Assembly (NCBI GenBank): GCA_938048185.1
Contig: CALIVT010000006.1
Span: 1-64,000, forward strand
Length of the DNA: 64,000 bases
Direction of reading: 5' to 3'
Source: an uncultured Arenicella sp.
GTDB lineage: Bacteria; Pseudomonadota; Gammaproteobacteria; Arenicellales; Arenicellaceae
Under the pieces are notes generated by a model. It did not search any database, had not been told where the DNA came from, and was given only the letters and a program-made list of their open reading frames with translations. The first letter of the stretch is position 1, and the number at the start of each line of letters is the position of its first letter. This document shows positions 19,641 through 28,662 of the stretch, in pieces. Made by a program: the position numbers and the translations under genes.

Positions 19641-20075
19641 ATGAGCAATAACTATTTAAGATTGGCAGGGTCTCTTAGCCTTTTTGCGTCAGCGATGCAC
19701 CTAGTCATCATTTTCGGGGGACCGACATGGTATCGTTTTTTTGGCGCCGGGGAGTCTATGGCAATCATGGCCGCGCAAGGCTCGTTGCAACCGATACTGA
19801 TAACGTTATTCGTCGCTGCAGTGTTGGCGCTATGGGGGGCTTATGCCTGGTCTGCGGCTGGTATCTTTCCCAAGTTACCGTTGCTAAAACTGAGTCTTAT
19901 ATTGATCACTTTAGTGTATCTACTGCGAGGTGTTCTGGGCTTGATTGCGCCAATCGTATCGAACCATCCGCAAATCACACAGAACAGCAATAGCTTCTGG
20001 GTGTGGAGCTCAATTATATGTTTGGTGTTTGGTATGGTCCACCTTAAGGGCGTTGTGGATAAATGGTTTGCTTGA
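19641..20075 (+). CDS. Small four-helix membrane protein, unknown function
   Basis: A 144-residue hydrophobic protein with four predicted transmembrane helices (about 8-28, 45-70, 78-102 and 118-138) and short loops. The pattern GPTWYRFFGAGE after helix 1 resembles small uncharacterised proteobacterial membrane proteins, but I do not recognise a named function. No catalytic motif is visible. It begins a run of five small same-strand genes ending near 21972. Confidence 0.7.
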   Translation: MSNNYLRLAGSLSLFASAMHLVIIFGGPTWYRFFGAGESMAIMAAQGSLQPILITLFVAAVLALWGAYAWSAAGIFPKLPLLKLSLILITLVYLLRGVLGLIAPIVSNHPQITQNSNSFWVWSSIICLVFGMVHLKGVVDKWFA

Positions 20076-20168
20076 CAATAAGCTGCGGATGATCTGCCAG
20101 CGCTTTAACCGACTTGCCGAGGTTTCGTTGTATAGTCTGGTCGAGCAAAATTTTATAGCAAACTCTCA

Positions 20169-20645
20169 ATGAAAAAGGTCGCCATCTTCGTTGATGTTCA
20201 AAATATTTATTACACAGTCAAGCAAGTCTATGGGTGTAACTTTGATTACAACGCGTTTTGGCTACATGCCACCACTGATAGAGAGGTGGTTAGCGCGGTC
20301 GCCTACGCAATAGATCGAGCGGATCAAAAACAACGTGAGTTTCAAAATATATTAAGAGCGATTGGCTTTGAGGTTAAACTCAAGCCGTTTATAAAGCGTG
20401 CCGATGGCTCAGCAAAAGGCGACTGGGATGTTGGCATAACAATCGATGCATTGGAATTTACCGAGGATGCCGATGACGTCGTGTTGCTATCTGGAGACGG
20501 CGACTTTGATCTGCTGGTGAATAAACTTAGAGTTGATCGTGGTAAGCGAGTGGAGGTTTACGGAGTTCAAGAACTGACGGCAAAATCACTCATCAACGCA
20601 GCGACTGAATTTATTCCGATTGAAAATGATCTGCTACTGACGTAA
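20169..20645 (+). CDS. NYN domain protein (LabA-like, PIN-fold nuclease family)
   Basis: A 158-residue protein with a NYN domain, a PIN-like fold with acidic metal-binding residues expected to cleave RNA. The conserved acidic blocks are FVDVQNIYY (Asp8), KGDWDVGITID (about 86-96) and LLSGDGDFDLLV (about 105-116). It resembles the LabA/DUF88 group. RNA cleavage is a family inference. Its stop codon is followed directly by a 12-bp sequence repeated after the GNAT gene downstream. Confidence 0.87.
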   Translation: MKKVAIFVDVQNIYYTVKQVYGCNFDYNAFWLHATTDREVVSAVAYAIDRADQKQREFQNILRAIGFEVKLKPFIKRADGSAKGDWDVGITIDALEFTEDADDVVLLSGDGDFDLLVNKLRVDRGKRVEVYGVQELTAKSLINAATEFIPIENDLLLT

Positions 20646-20655
20646 CGACTAATAT
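20644..20655 (+). repeat. 12-bp direct repeat, copy 1
   Basis: AACGACTAATAT overlaps the stop of the NYN gene. An identical copy lies at 21541-21552, after the GNAT gene. The two copies bracket the fosA and GNAT genes and could mark a small inserted or recombining segment. The flanking bases differ, so the repeat is exactly 12 bp. Confidence 0.5.
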
Positions 20656-20679
20656 GCTAACTAGGTCTAGGAATCTCAT

Positions 20680-21075
20680 TTGTTAACTGGGTTAAATCAC
20701 ATAACGCTCGCGGTGCTTGATCTCGAGCGCTCTCTCGACTTTTATTCAAGACTCGGGTTTTCGGCTCACGTGAAATGGGATTCGGGAGCTTATCTTTCAT
20801 TGGGTGAGCTTTGGTTATGCTTGAGTGTAGGGCCCGTAGACGAAAAACGGGATTATACGCATCTCGCATTTAGTATTGATGAGGCTCAATTTGCTTGCAT
20901 AAGCGACTTGGTTTTAGAATTAGGGACAGTCGAATGGAAGAAAAACTCAAGTGACGGGAAGTCAGTCTATATGCTTGATCCGAACGGTCACAAATTGGAA
21001 GTCCATACAGGCGACTTAACAAGTCGCCTTCTATCGTTAAAAGACAAACCCTATAAAGGTTTAGTCTGGTTATGA
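20680..21075 (+). CDS. fosA: FosA-type fosfomycin glutathione transferase
   Basis: A 131-residue vicinal-oxygen-chelate protein matching chromosomal FosA, which adds glutathione to fosfomycin using Mn2+ and K+. Metal ligands appear as His7, His61 and Glu107 (His7/His64/Glu110 in Pseudomonas FosA, allowing a 3-residue shift). Phosphonate-binding residues also map: Thr9, Lys87, Ser91, Ser95, Tyr97 and Arg116. The C-terminal PYKGLVW block is typical. The start is TTG with AGGA about 9 nt upstream. With every expected active-site residue present, real FosA activity is likely, though chromosomal copies may have other natural roles. Confidence 0.88.
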   Translation: MLTGLNHITLAVLDLERSLDFYSRLGFSAHVKWDSGAYLSLGELWLCLSVGPVDEKRDYTHLAFSIDEAQFACISDLVLELGTVEWKKNSSDGKSVYMLDPNGHKLEVHTGDLTSRLLSLKDKPYKGLVWL

Positions 21076-21088
21076 GTTGGTTAATTTA

Positions 21089-21523
21089 ATGGAAATTCGT
21101 CGCTACCAACCAGAATACTTAACGGGCGTGATTCGCGTTTGGGAACATGCGAGCCGAGTTGGGCATCCGTTTCTAACGGATGATTTTCTGCAATCTGAAC
21201 GCAACAACATTCCTGCTGTCTATTTACCAAATGGAGAAACTTGGGTTGCCTTAGCCGAGGAGAGCGTGATCGGTTTTACTATTTTACACGGCAATGAAGT
21301 GGGTGCGTTATTTGTGGCGCCTGACTATCACGGCCAAGGCGTCGGTTACGCATTAATGAACCTCGCTCATGAAATGCATCAGCGCTTAAGCGTTGACGTA
21401 TTTAAGGCAAATAAGATCGGAACCAATTTCTATTTACGATATGGTTTTCAGTTAGTGCGAGAGTACTTTCACGAGGAATCAGGAATGACGATGTTACATT
21501 TAGAGTACGAAGGCGACGTCTAA
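21089..21523 (+). CDS. GNAT family N-acetyltransferase (YiaC/YjaB-like)
   Basis: A 144-residue GNAT acetyltransferase. The acetyl-CoA binding motif is VAPDYHGQGVGYALM (about 83-97, Q/RxxGxG/A type), and the NKIGTNFYLRYGF segment near the C-terminus is the usual motif B. The N-terminal pattern VWEHASRVGHPFL resembles E. coli YiaC and YjaB, lysine acetyltransferases. ATG at 21089 is chosen; a TTG at 21077 would overlap the end of fosA. The substrate is unknown. Confidence 0.85.
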   Translation: MEIRRYQPEYLTGVIRVWEHASRVGHPFLTDDFLQSERNNIPAVYLPNGETWVALAEESVIGFTILHGNEVGALFVAPDYHGQGVGYALMNLAHEMHQRLSVDVFKANKIGTNFYLRYGFQLVREYFHEESGMTMLHLEYEGDV

Positions 21524-21540
21524 TACGCTTTCTAAAACGG

Positions 21541-21552
21541 AACGACTAATAT
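21541..21552 (+). repeat. 12-bp direct repeat, copy 2
   Basis: The second copy of AACGACTAATAT, between the GNAT gene and the GFA-domain gene. See the copy at 20644-20655; together they flank about 0.9 kb. Confidence 0.5.
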
Positions 21553-21564
21553 TGGGGAAATGTT

Positions 21565-21972
21565 ATGGGAAATCAATTAAACGGGCGTTGCCTTTGTGGG
21601 GAGGTGAGCTACCGTGTCGAAGAACGCTTTCACGCCTTCTATTTATGTCATTGTGCTCAGTGTCAAAAAGTCACGGGTTCAGGGTTTGCCGCAAATATAT
21701 TGACGTCGCCAGATAATATTAATTGGCTTTCTGGCTCCGATAAGATCACGAACTATGAAGACTCGTTGCGATCGTTTTCGAAAGCGTTTTGTCAAATTTG
21801 TGGGTCTGGTGTACCGCACATAAACAAAAGTGGTACGAATCTTGTCGTACCCGCGGGCTCTCTAGTCGATCAGCCCTTAAAGTCACCCACCGCGAATTTG
21901 TTCCACCCCGAGAGCCCAAGATGGCTTAAGCACGGGCTCTTAGCAAAGAGCTTTGATGGCTACCCCGAATGA
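21565..21972 (+). CDS. GFA/CENP-V domain zinc protein
   Basis: A 135-residue protein of the glutathione-dependent formaldehyde-activating (GFA) fold. Zinc cysteines are visible in GRCLCGEV (8-15), CHCAQC (about 28-33) and FCQICG (about 75-80). Family members bind structural and catalytic zinc and some act on glutathione adducts, but most are uncharacterised. A good ribosome site (GGGGAAATG) overlaps the approach to the start. Last gene of the small same-strand run. Confidence 0.88.
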   Translation: MGNQLNGRCLCGEVSYRVEERFHAFYLCHCAQCQKVTGSGFAANILTSPDNINWLSGSDKITNYEDSLRSFSKAFCQICGSGVPHINKSGTNLVVPAGSLVDQPLKSPTANLFHPESPRWLKHGLLAKSFDGYPE

Positions 21973-22030
21973 GAGTGCTTTTCACTGGCGAAGGTCGAAC
22001 GACACACTGTCAACGCTATGCTATTAGTCC

Positions 22031-23050
22031 CTAGGCATTATCCGTGTTTGGCAGTAACGAGTCAGACATGCTTTGAATATGGCTAGCAACGTCGCTTTCT
22101 TGATCGCTGAAAAATGCAACGTGGAACATGGCGTCTCCTTCCTGAACCAATGGAATGTTCTGCTTGCCGATAATAATCCCGCTTCGACGGGCAACAACGG
22201 TCTTGAATACCTTGCCAAAGGGGTCGCCAATCTCTGCTAGAGGTTCGTCTTTCTCGACCCGGTCACCCAAGTCTTTCAAGTTTGTTACGATGCCGCTGGC
22301 GCTGGCTCTGACCCAGGAACTGGCATTGGCAATAAATGGTTGCGATTCCAGTTTTGCTCCTCCGCGCTTAGTCATGCCTAAGTGTGATAACACCTGTAGA
22401 ATTCCCCGCAGCCCCGCCCTGATAGAAAGCTCGTCAAAACGCAACGCTTCACCGGCTTCATACAACAATATCTTGGTTTTAGATTCGGCCGCCGTGTGTC
22501 GCAACGAACCGTCTCTTAATTTGGCGTTCACCAGTACTGGTACTCCGAACGCTTGCGCCAGCTCTTTAGTTTCAGCGTCGTCTAGGTTCGCCCTGATCTG
22601 AGGTAAATTGGAGCGATGAATTGCGCCTGTATGTAAGTCGATACCGTACTGGCAATGATCGACAATTTCGCTCAAGAATTTATGCGCGACCCGGCTAGCA
22701 AGCGAGCCTTTTGCTGAGCCGGGAAACGACCTATTTAAGTCCCGCCTGTCGGGCATATAACGGCTTTGGTTTAGCACCCCATAGACATTCACAATCGGCA
22801 CCAATATTAGGGTGCCCGCTGTGAGCTTAAACGATTTTTGTTGAATTAAACGGCGAACTATTTCGATGCCGTTTAATTCGTTGCCATGAACAGCGGCGGC
22901 AACAAAAATAGTCGGGCCATCCTTTTTAGCGCGAGTCACATGAATCGGCATGCTGATGTCGGTGTCCGTGTAGAGGCGCGCCATTGGCATGTCGATCTGT
23001 TGCGTGCTCCCCGGCACAATCTTTTGGCCGCCAATAACTAAATTTTTCAT
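22031..23050 (-). CDS. Succinylglutamate desuccinylase/aspartoacylase family metallohydrolase
   Basis: A 339-residue M14-like zinc amidohydrolase. The zinc site is visible as HGNE (His55, Glu58) and a later His in GIDLHTG (about 140). DRRDLNRSFPG is the conserved substrate-arginine block and LYEAGE holds the likely catalytic Glu. A C-terminal lipoyl-like beta domain follows (ASASGIVTNLKDLGDRV). Members remove acyl groups from N-acyl amino acids. It lies 40 bp downstream of tamB on the same strand, but no functional link is evident. Confidence 0.88.
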   Translation of the reverse strand: MKNLVIGGQKIVPGSTQQIDMPMARLYTDTDISMPIHVTRAKKDGPTIFVAAAVHGNELNGIEIVRRLIQQKSFKLTAGTLILVPIVNVYGVLNQSRYMPDRRDLNRSFPGSAKGSLASRVAHKFLSEIVDHCQYGIDLHTGAIHRSNLPQIRANLDDAETKELAQAFGVPVLVNAKLRDGSLRHTAAESKTKILLYEAGEALRFDELSIRAGLRGILQVLSHLGMTKRGGAKLESQPFIANASSWVRASASGIVTNLKDLGDRVEKDEPLAEIGDPFGKVFKTVVARRSGIIIGKQNIPLVQEGDAMFHVAFFSDQESDVASHIQSMSDSLLPNTDNA

Positions 23051-23090
23051 CGTTTAACCCTGCCCGAATGTTGATGCTGAAGCACGTGCT

Positions 23091-26000
23091 TTAACGCTCT
23101 ATTTGATAACGTATATCGGCACCACTGTCTACACCAACATCACCTTGAATTGACCAGGCTTGATTGATTTTGTAACGCAATACTAAAGACTGGGCCGCAT
23201 CTAACAAGCCATAGCCGTACCCTATATAAAATTTGCTCGAGAGCTGCTTACCTGCAACCAAGCTTGGCGAATTGCCAGTAAGTTGCAACTCAAGGTTGCT
23301 TAGTCCTAAGCTTTCTTGAATGTTTTCGGTTAAGGCATCGACTCGACTCTTGCGAGTACCGTCACCGCGCAGCGAGTTAGCGATCTTGAGTAAGGTAAGG
23401 CCGTCTTGAGAGCCTAATTCGTCAATGCGTTTATCAAATACCAATACGGATAACACGTCTTGGTCAGACATCGATGGCGTTGAGTAGAGCTGTAGAATGG
23501 GCGCGCTCGCGCGGCCTGTTACGCTGACTCCCGCAGTGGTCGAATCGACGGTTTTTTGCGCACGCAATAGTAAGTTTGGATCGTCAACTGCGCCACCATT
23601 GAAAACCAACTGCCCCTTATCTATTTTCAGCTTTTGATTGTATGCAGCATAGCGGCCCTCTTTGACATCGATTTGGCCATTAGCTCGCATGATCCCGCCA
23701 GGCTCCTGCAGCAGCTCAAGCCCGCCTACCAAAAATGCGTCTAGCCCTTGCGCGCGGATTTTTGTTTGCGCACCTAAATCAAGTGTCAGATTGATTTTTT
23801 GCTCGACGCTTTTTTTAAGCTGCTCCTCGCCTAATAGCACTACGTCTTCGGACGCGAGAACAGCGTTTTCTGGTAATTGAAAGTCGAGGTCGGCCTGCAC
23901 CAAAGCCACATTGCCGCTTAGCTCTATTAGATCATTGGTAATTATAATTTGAGTGTCTACATTGCCATCCACGTAAACTTCAGGCGTCTTCATTAATTCT
24001 ACGTTTTTGCCTTTCAACGAGAGCGAAAAGCGCGGTTGATTGAGTTGACTAAAATTGAGGTCGCCACCAACCTCTAAGTTACCCTGGCCAGATTTGAGGC
24101 TGCCTTCTATTTCAATATTTTGTTTGCCGACTGATGTCGCGTTTAGCTGTATCTCGCTTAAGCGTAAACCGAGATCTGGAATCTCAATCTGTGCGTCTTG
24201 CAAGCGGGTTCGCATGCCCACGGTTGGTGTGTTGATGGTGCCATCTAAACTAATGTCGGCATCCAGCGAGCCCTTTAGTTTGTTTAGGGGCAGCGCAATA
24301 GCTTGAAAGGTCGAGAGGTCGTTAAGTTGCGCAATAATTCTGCCGTCGAGTTTCGAGTGCGTGAAGTCTGGTGACCCAAGTGCTGCCGCCACTGCGAGTT
24401 CTGCTGAAACTCGATCGTCGTTTTCAAGCGTTATTAACACCTTGCTGTTCAGTGTTTGTCGCTGGCTAAGCGTAATTTCAGTGGTAAGGATTGCTAACGA
24501 CTGTTGATTATCACCACCTTTGTTCACATCTAGTGTTGAATTGTTTGCCGTGAATTGCGCACGTATTTCAGCCGTTGAAGTAGCCGCTTCTTTGTTATAT
24601 TCAAATTCACCGGCCAGCTTGCCAGCAAGGCTGATATCGTAAAGTGCCAATAGCGGGTTGAGATTGTGCAACTCCACGTCACTGATTTTCCCGTTCGCCG
24701 CCAGCCCGTTGCTATCAGAGTTTAGCGCAATACACACTTCTTGGTTTTGGTTGCCCACGCAAGTCCGCTCGGTCGTGAACCTAGCGCCCTCGCTTCTAAT
24801 TTCAACGGCTTGCGCTAGGCGCCACGCATCGTAGCTTGGGTCACCTAAACTCAATTGAGTCAAGTTGCCACGCCAGCCAGTGTTGGTCATACCACCGCTC
24901 GCGCTTAAGGCAAACGACGATTGCCCAAACAGCATGGCAGTTACACCCAGAGTATGATTTTTACCCGTACCGTCTACGGTGGCGCGGAAGTCTCGAGCGA
25001 GTTCAAAGGTATCTTTCGACAGTCGGCCCAGCGTGGCGTTTACATTGACTGCTTCAAGTGTTTCACCCAATACGCCGTCGGCTGCTAGATTCAGCTTCTC
25101 TAGGGATATATCACCGTAATCAATGCGTCGGGCCTGAGCGGTGGCCTTTACGCGAGGGGCGCGCGCGGCACCTGAAATGCGGCCTTGACTGACTAGGTCG
25201 CCGGCAGCATTTGGTAGTAATTCACTTAGCTCAGGCGACGATAAATCCCAGTCTAGTGCTACTTGCTCACCCAGCTTACCCACTAAGCTAACTCGGGAGG
25301 CGCCGGCACTCAGTGCCAATGTTTCTATATTGGCTGTTTGCTCGACGACTTGAATATTGATCTTAGCCGCTACTGGTTTTTCATAGGAAATGCCCGAGGC
25401 GCTTGCGGTAATGTTAAAGTTTTCAGGCACACCCAGTAGCTTGAAATTGCCGCGGGTGTTAACGTGCTTGCTGGTTTGGTTTAGTGGCCAGCCGAGGTCT
25501 TGCCAGTGACCACTAAGATCAGCCTTGGCGTTCGCGTCGTTGCTGCCGTTGATAAACTGGCTTAGGCCACTAATTGCGCCGCTAATATTTAGCTGGCCGC
25601 TGGTTACGGTTTGTTGGTTTTTAGCTGGCGGTGCAGTCACCGGTTTGGCCGAAGGCCGTCTCTGTTCTGATATCTCGAGTTGTTTAACGTTCAGGGTGTC
25701 ATCCCGATACTTAATGTCGGTGGCGAGACTCCAGGCCGGCAATGCAGGGGTGTTTCCGCTAATTGAGCCAGAAACTTCGGCCACTAACCCTGTAAGCCCA
25801 GCACCGGGCGCGACGCTGCCCGACAGTTTGAATTCCCCTTGGTCGATATCCAGCCCGTAGTTGTTAGTCGCCGGAATCTGATTTTCAGAAATTTTAAGAG
25901 TGCCGCCCCATGAAATCTCTTCACCTAATAGGTCTTTAAGCGCAAGTGTTAGCTCACATGCGCAGGGGTTTTCTGCGCGCTGAACGAGCGCCATCGAGCG

Positions 26001-26714
26001 CCAGTTTCCATCGATTGAACCTTGTACGTTAATCGCTTGGTCAGCGACCAGCCATTGAACGACATTATTGAGTTTTACTGTGCCGTTGGGCTTGGCTGAC
26101 AAATCAATAATGCCGTCGAGTTGCACGCTGTTGCTAGCATCGGCGTCGGTAGTCGCCGGATTAGGCGAGTCTGAATTGGCAAGCTCTAAGCTAAAGTCTT
26201 GTATCTGTAAAATATTGTTAGACACCGTTAACTGGGTAGAGACTTGCTTGAGTCCAACCACCTCAGCGCCATCACTGCTCACCAATAATTGATTAATAAG
26301 TGCGTTTTTCAGCGAGATATCAATCGGCAGCTCGATTCCTTGCCAAGGCATATAAGGCAGGTTTTCTTGGTTTTTTTGCGGTGGTGAGAGCTCGATTTTT
26401 ACGTTCTCGAGTGTCAGGCTATCGATACTGACGAGTTTTGAAAGTAAGTCGGGTATTGTCCACTTGAGCTTACCCGACTTAATCTTAATGAGCGCGCCAT
26501 CGAGGGTGACGCTCAAGTTTGAAAAAGACAAATCGCTTATCGTGCCGTCGATTTGTTCAACTGCAATCAGCTCGGGCGCTCTGTTCAACGCGAAGCGTAA
26601 ACCCGATTCTGTTTTTAATAGCCAAGTTGCAATACCAACAATCACTGCAACACAGATCAGCAGCAACACTCCGAGACCTCTGAGCACCTTCATACGTGTT
26701 TTCACGTCGCTCAT
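23091..26714 (-). CDS. tamB: Translocation and assembly module subunit TamB
   Basis: A 1207-residue inner-membrane-anchored AsmA-like protein. One hydrophobic helix (about 9-29) is followed by long beta-repeat sequence, and the conserved TamB C-terminal domain includes QPGG-type turns and KIDKGQLVFNGGAVDDPNL, ending in an outer-membrane-like beta segment. With TamA it forms an envelope-spanning complex implicated in outer-membrane protein insertion and, with YdbH and YhdP, phospholipid transport. Its ATG overlaps the tamA stop (ATGA), so translation is coupled. Length is near E. coli TamB (1259 aa). Confidence 0.93.
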   Translation of the reverse strand: MSDVKTRMKVLRGLGVLLLICVAVIVGIATWLLKTESGLRFALNRAPELIAVEQIDGTISDLSFSNLSVTLDGALIKIKSGKLKWTIPDLLSKLVSIDSLTLENVKIELSPPQKNQENLPYMPWQGIELPIDISLKNALINQLLVSSDGAEVVGLKQVSTQLTVSNNILQIQDFSLELANSDSPNPATTDADASNSVQLDGIIDLSAKPNGTVKLNNVVQWLVADQAINVQGSIDGNWRSMALVQRAENPCACELTLALKDLLGEEISWGGTLKISENQIPATNNYGLDIDQGEFKLSGSVAPGAGLTGLVAEVSGSISGNTPALPAWSLATDIKYRDDTLNVKQLEISEQRRPSAKPVTAPPAKNQQTVTSGQLNISGAISGLSQFINGSNDANAKADLSGHWQDLGWPLNQTSKHVNTRGNFKLLGVPENFNITASASGISYEKPVAAKINIQVVEQTANIETLALSAGASRVSLVGKLGEQVALDWDLSSPELSELLPNAAGDLVSQGRISGAARAPRVKATAQARRIDYGDISLEKLNLAADGVLGETLEAVNVNATLGRLSKDTFELARDFRATVDGTGKNHTLGVTAMLFGQSSFALSASGGMTNTGWRGNLTQLSLGDPSYDAWRLAQAVEIRSEGARFTTERTCVGNQNQEVCIALNSDSNGLAANGKISDVELHNLNPLLALYDISLAGKLAGEFEYNKEAATSTAEIRAQFTANNSTLDVNKGGDNQQSLAILTTEITLSQRQTLNSKVLITLENDDRVSAELAVAAALGSPDFTHSKLDGRIIAQLNDLSTFQAIALPLNKLKGSLDADISLDGTINTPTVGMRTRLQDAQIEIPDLGLRLSEIQLNATSVGKQNIEIEGSLKSGQGNLEVGGDLNFSQLNQPRFSLSLKGKNVELMKTPEVYVDGNVDTQIIITNDLIELSGNVALVQADLDFQLPENAVLASEDVVLLGEEQLKKSVEQKINLTLDLGAQTKIRAQGLDAFLVGGLELLQEPGGIMRANGQIDVKEGRYAAYNQKLKIDKGQLVFNGGAVDDPNLLLRAQKTVDSTTAGVSVTGRASAPILQLYSTPSMSDQDVLSVLVFDKRIDELGSQDGLTLLKIANSLRGDGTRKSRVDALTENIQESLGLSNLELQLTGNSPSLVAGKQLSSKFYIGYGYGLLDAAQSLVLRYKINQAWSIQGDVGVDSGADIRYQIER

Positions 26715-28480
26715 AAATCTGTGCCGAAACTAAAGTGCAATCGGAACGGCTGGCCGTCGAGGTCAAGTGCAGATGCGGCGTCGAGACGGAGGGCGCCGAA
26801 CGGTAAGCGCCAACGCAGCCCTAAACCTGCCCCGGTTTTGTAATCGGCATTGCTGTCAAAGGCATCGCCGACATCCACGAAGGCCGCCAGCGCAAACCCG
26901 TTTCTAATTGGGTGTTCATATTCCACGCTGCCGACAGCGAGGTTCTTAGCCACCGTGGTCTCACTGTTACGGGTGACCCCGATACTTTCGAATGCGTAGC
27001 CTCGTATGCTGTCGTCGCCGCCCGCTAAAAAGCCAAGTGACTCGGGTAGCTCCAGAGATTCGTCAATTAAACTGCCCGCGAGCTGACCTCGAATTTTCAA
27101 GCGACCTGGCCCAAATGGCCGTAATAGTTTGGCTTTGAGAATAGCTTGTGCTAGGTCGATGTCTGACCCGAAAGATTCGCTTGTAGCACGAAAGGTCGCC
27201 GAGGCGCTCCAACCTTGGGTCGGGAAATACAAATCATTGCTTTTGGTGCGTTCCCACGAAAAGCGTGGCATTAGAAGATCGATATTGCGCTCGATTTCGG
27301 ATAAGTCGTTCTCACGGCGAACGAATTTTTCACGGCTCGCAACTAAACCCATGCGCAACTGTGATTTTCGCCATTCAAAAGCCCATTCGGTACCGATTTG
27401 GGCTGCTTGGAAGCGTCGCGTGTCGCCAAATTCTTCTTCTAAGGAAGAGAAAAAATTTAAGCTGTCTTTGGCAGAGCGTGCCAACGGTATTCGATAGTTG
27501 ACGATGGCCGTACGTTCAATTTCAGAACCACCAACGCGTGCGTTAACGTGGTGGCCTTGTCGATTGATCCGTCGGTTTTCGTAGCCGATGCTGCCACGTA
27601 TACCCGTGTCAGTGCCTGCGCCGACCGCTAGACTATAGGCTTTACGTTTGCTCGGGGTAAGCGTTACTAGAATCGGTATCTTAGCGTTCGCTTGATTACG
27701 CTCACCGCCGCGAACATCCACCGATGAGAAGTAAGGCGTGGTGAGTAAGCTACGTTGCGTTTCCGACAATGCCTCGGCGGTATAGAATTCGCCGCGTTTG
27801 ACTTTAAGTAAAGAGTCGAGAATATCGCCTTCGATTCCTTGTTTGTTTTTTTGGTCGCTAATGGATTCTACGTCCCAATTTACCAATACCTCACTGATCG
27901 TATAGCGTTTGCCACTGTCAAAATTTAAGGCGATGGTTGCGGAGGTTCTGTCCTCGTTAATCACAATCTCGCTGGTGAGGTATTGCGCGTCAAAGTAGCC
28001 GAGGCGTATCGCCGTTGCTAATAGTGTTTTCTTGTGAGCTGTATATGTCGCTTGGTTGAGTGGCATGCCGGCTTTTAGTGGAAACCCGTTTTGCCATTGC
28101 GCGAACTCTGTTTGAGCTTGAGCTTCGGGGTTAAGTTGCAGTGCAATCGAGGCAATGCGAACCGGCTGATTGAGCGTGACTAGGTAGCGGTAACCGTCTG
28201 CTCGCGTAGCCTCATCAAGACGAACTTCTGCGCGGTAGTAGCCGAACGGTTCCAACGCCTTTTTCACCTCTGATTCAACCCGCGACTCTAGGCGTCGTCG
28301 CTCGCCATCAAGTAATGGGGCGGCCTTTTTATCGCGCATGCGCTTCACTAAACGCACGTGTCGCTCGACGTTTAAGAGTAATTCACCGTTCACGCCCACG
28401 AAGCGAACCTCGGCTGCGCGCACGAGGTTTGCACTGCTTAACAGAGCAGCAAAAATAAGCAGAGTTAGGGAGAATTTCAT
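26711..28480 (-). CDS. tamA: Autotransporter assembly complex outer-membrane protein TamA
   Basis: An Omp85/BamA-family outer-membrane protein of about 589 residues. A signal peptide (MKFSLTLLIF, ending near Val-Arg-Ala) is followed by three POTRA-like repeats (to about residue 270) and a 16-strand barrel. The barrel carries the conserved LGFLAGGDDSIRGYAFESIG block (VRGF/Y motif equivalent: IRGY) and ends in a strand with terminal hydrophobics. An upstream in-frame ATG at 28501 would add seven residues before the signal peptide; the ATG at 28480 is preferred. First gene of tamA-tamB. Confidence 0.93.
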   Translation of the reverse strand: MKFSLTLLIFAALLSSANLVRAAEVRFVGVNGELLLNVERHVRLVKRMRDKKAAPLLDGERRRLESRVESEVKKALEPFGYYRAEVRLDEATRADGYRYLVTLNQPVRIASIALQLNPEAQAQTEFAQWQNGFPLKAGMPLNQATYTAHKKTLLATAIRLGYFDAQYLTSEIVINEDRTSATIALNFDSGKRYTISEVLVNWDVESISDQKNKQGIEGDILDSLLKVKRGEFYTAEALSETQRSLLTTPYFSSVDVRGGERNQANAKIPILVTLTPSKRKAYSLAVGAGTDTGIRGSIGYENRRINRQGHHVNARVGGSEIERTAIVNYRIPLARSAKDSLNFFSSLEEEFGDTRRFQAAQIGTEWAFEWRKSQLRMGLVASREKFVRRENDLSEIERNIDLLMPRFSWERTKSNDLYFPTQGWSASATFRATSESFGSDIDLAQAILKAKLLRPFGPGRLKIRGQLAGSLIDESLELPESLGFLAGGDDSIRGYAFESIGVTRNSETTVAKNLAVGSVEYEHPIRNGFALAAFVDVGDAFDSNADYKTGAGLGLRWRLPFGALRLDAASALDLDGQPFRLHFSFGTDL

Positions 28481-28609
28481 CGAGCCGTCATTATCGCCCA
28501 TTTTGGGTTCTGGTGTGCTCGCGTATTAAAAATAGGTTAAATTAATGCGCATTCAATGTTGTAAGGTAAGTGTGTCAGGCGCCTTAAGCCTCGCTAGCCG
28601 ACGAGACTT

Positions 28610-28645
28610 TAGCCTACGGAGTATCTTACTAGCCTGCGGAGTGTC
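28610..28645. repeat. Short imperfect tandem repeat downstream of the GH13 gene
   Basis: TAGCCTACGGAGTATC (28610-28625) and TAGCCTGCGGAGTGTC (28630-28645) are two copies with a 20-bp period and two differences. They lie in the spacer between divergent tamA and the 3' end of the phosphorylase gene. No hairpin plus T-tract is obvious. Confidence 0.6.
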
Positions 28646-28662
28646 GGCGCAGAATAAACCGG

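Noticed and set aside
19641-21972. Integron cassette array suggested by small same-strand genes (FosA, GNAT, GFA)
   Set aside because: No attC-like RYYYAAC/GTTRRRY pairs or integrase seen; genes have normal spacing and varied starts.
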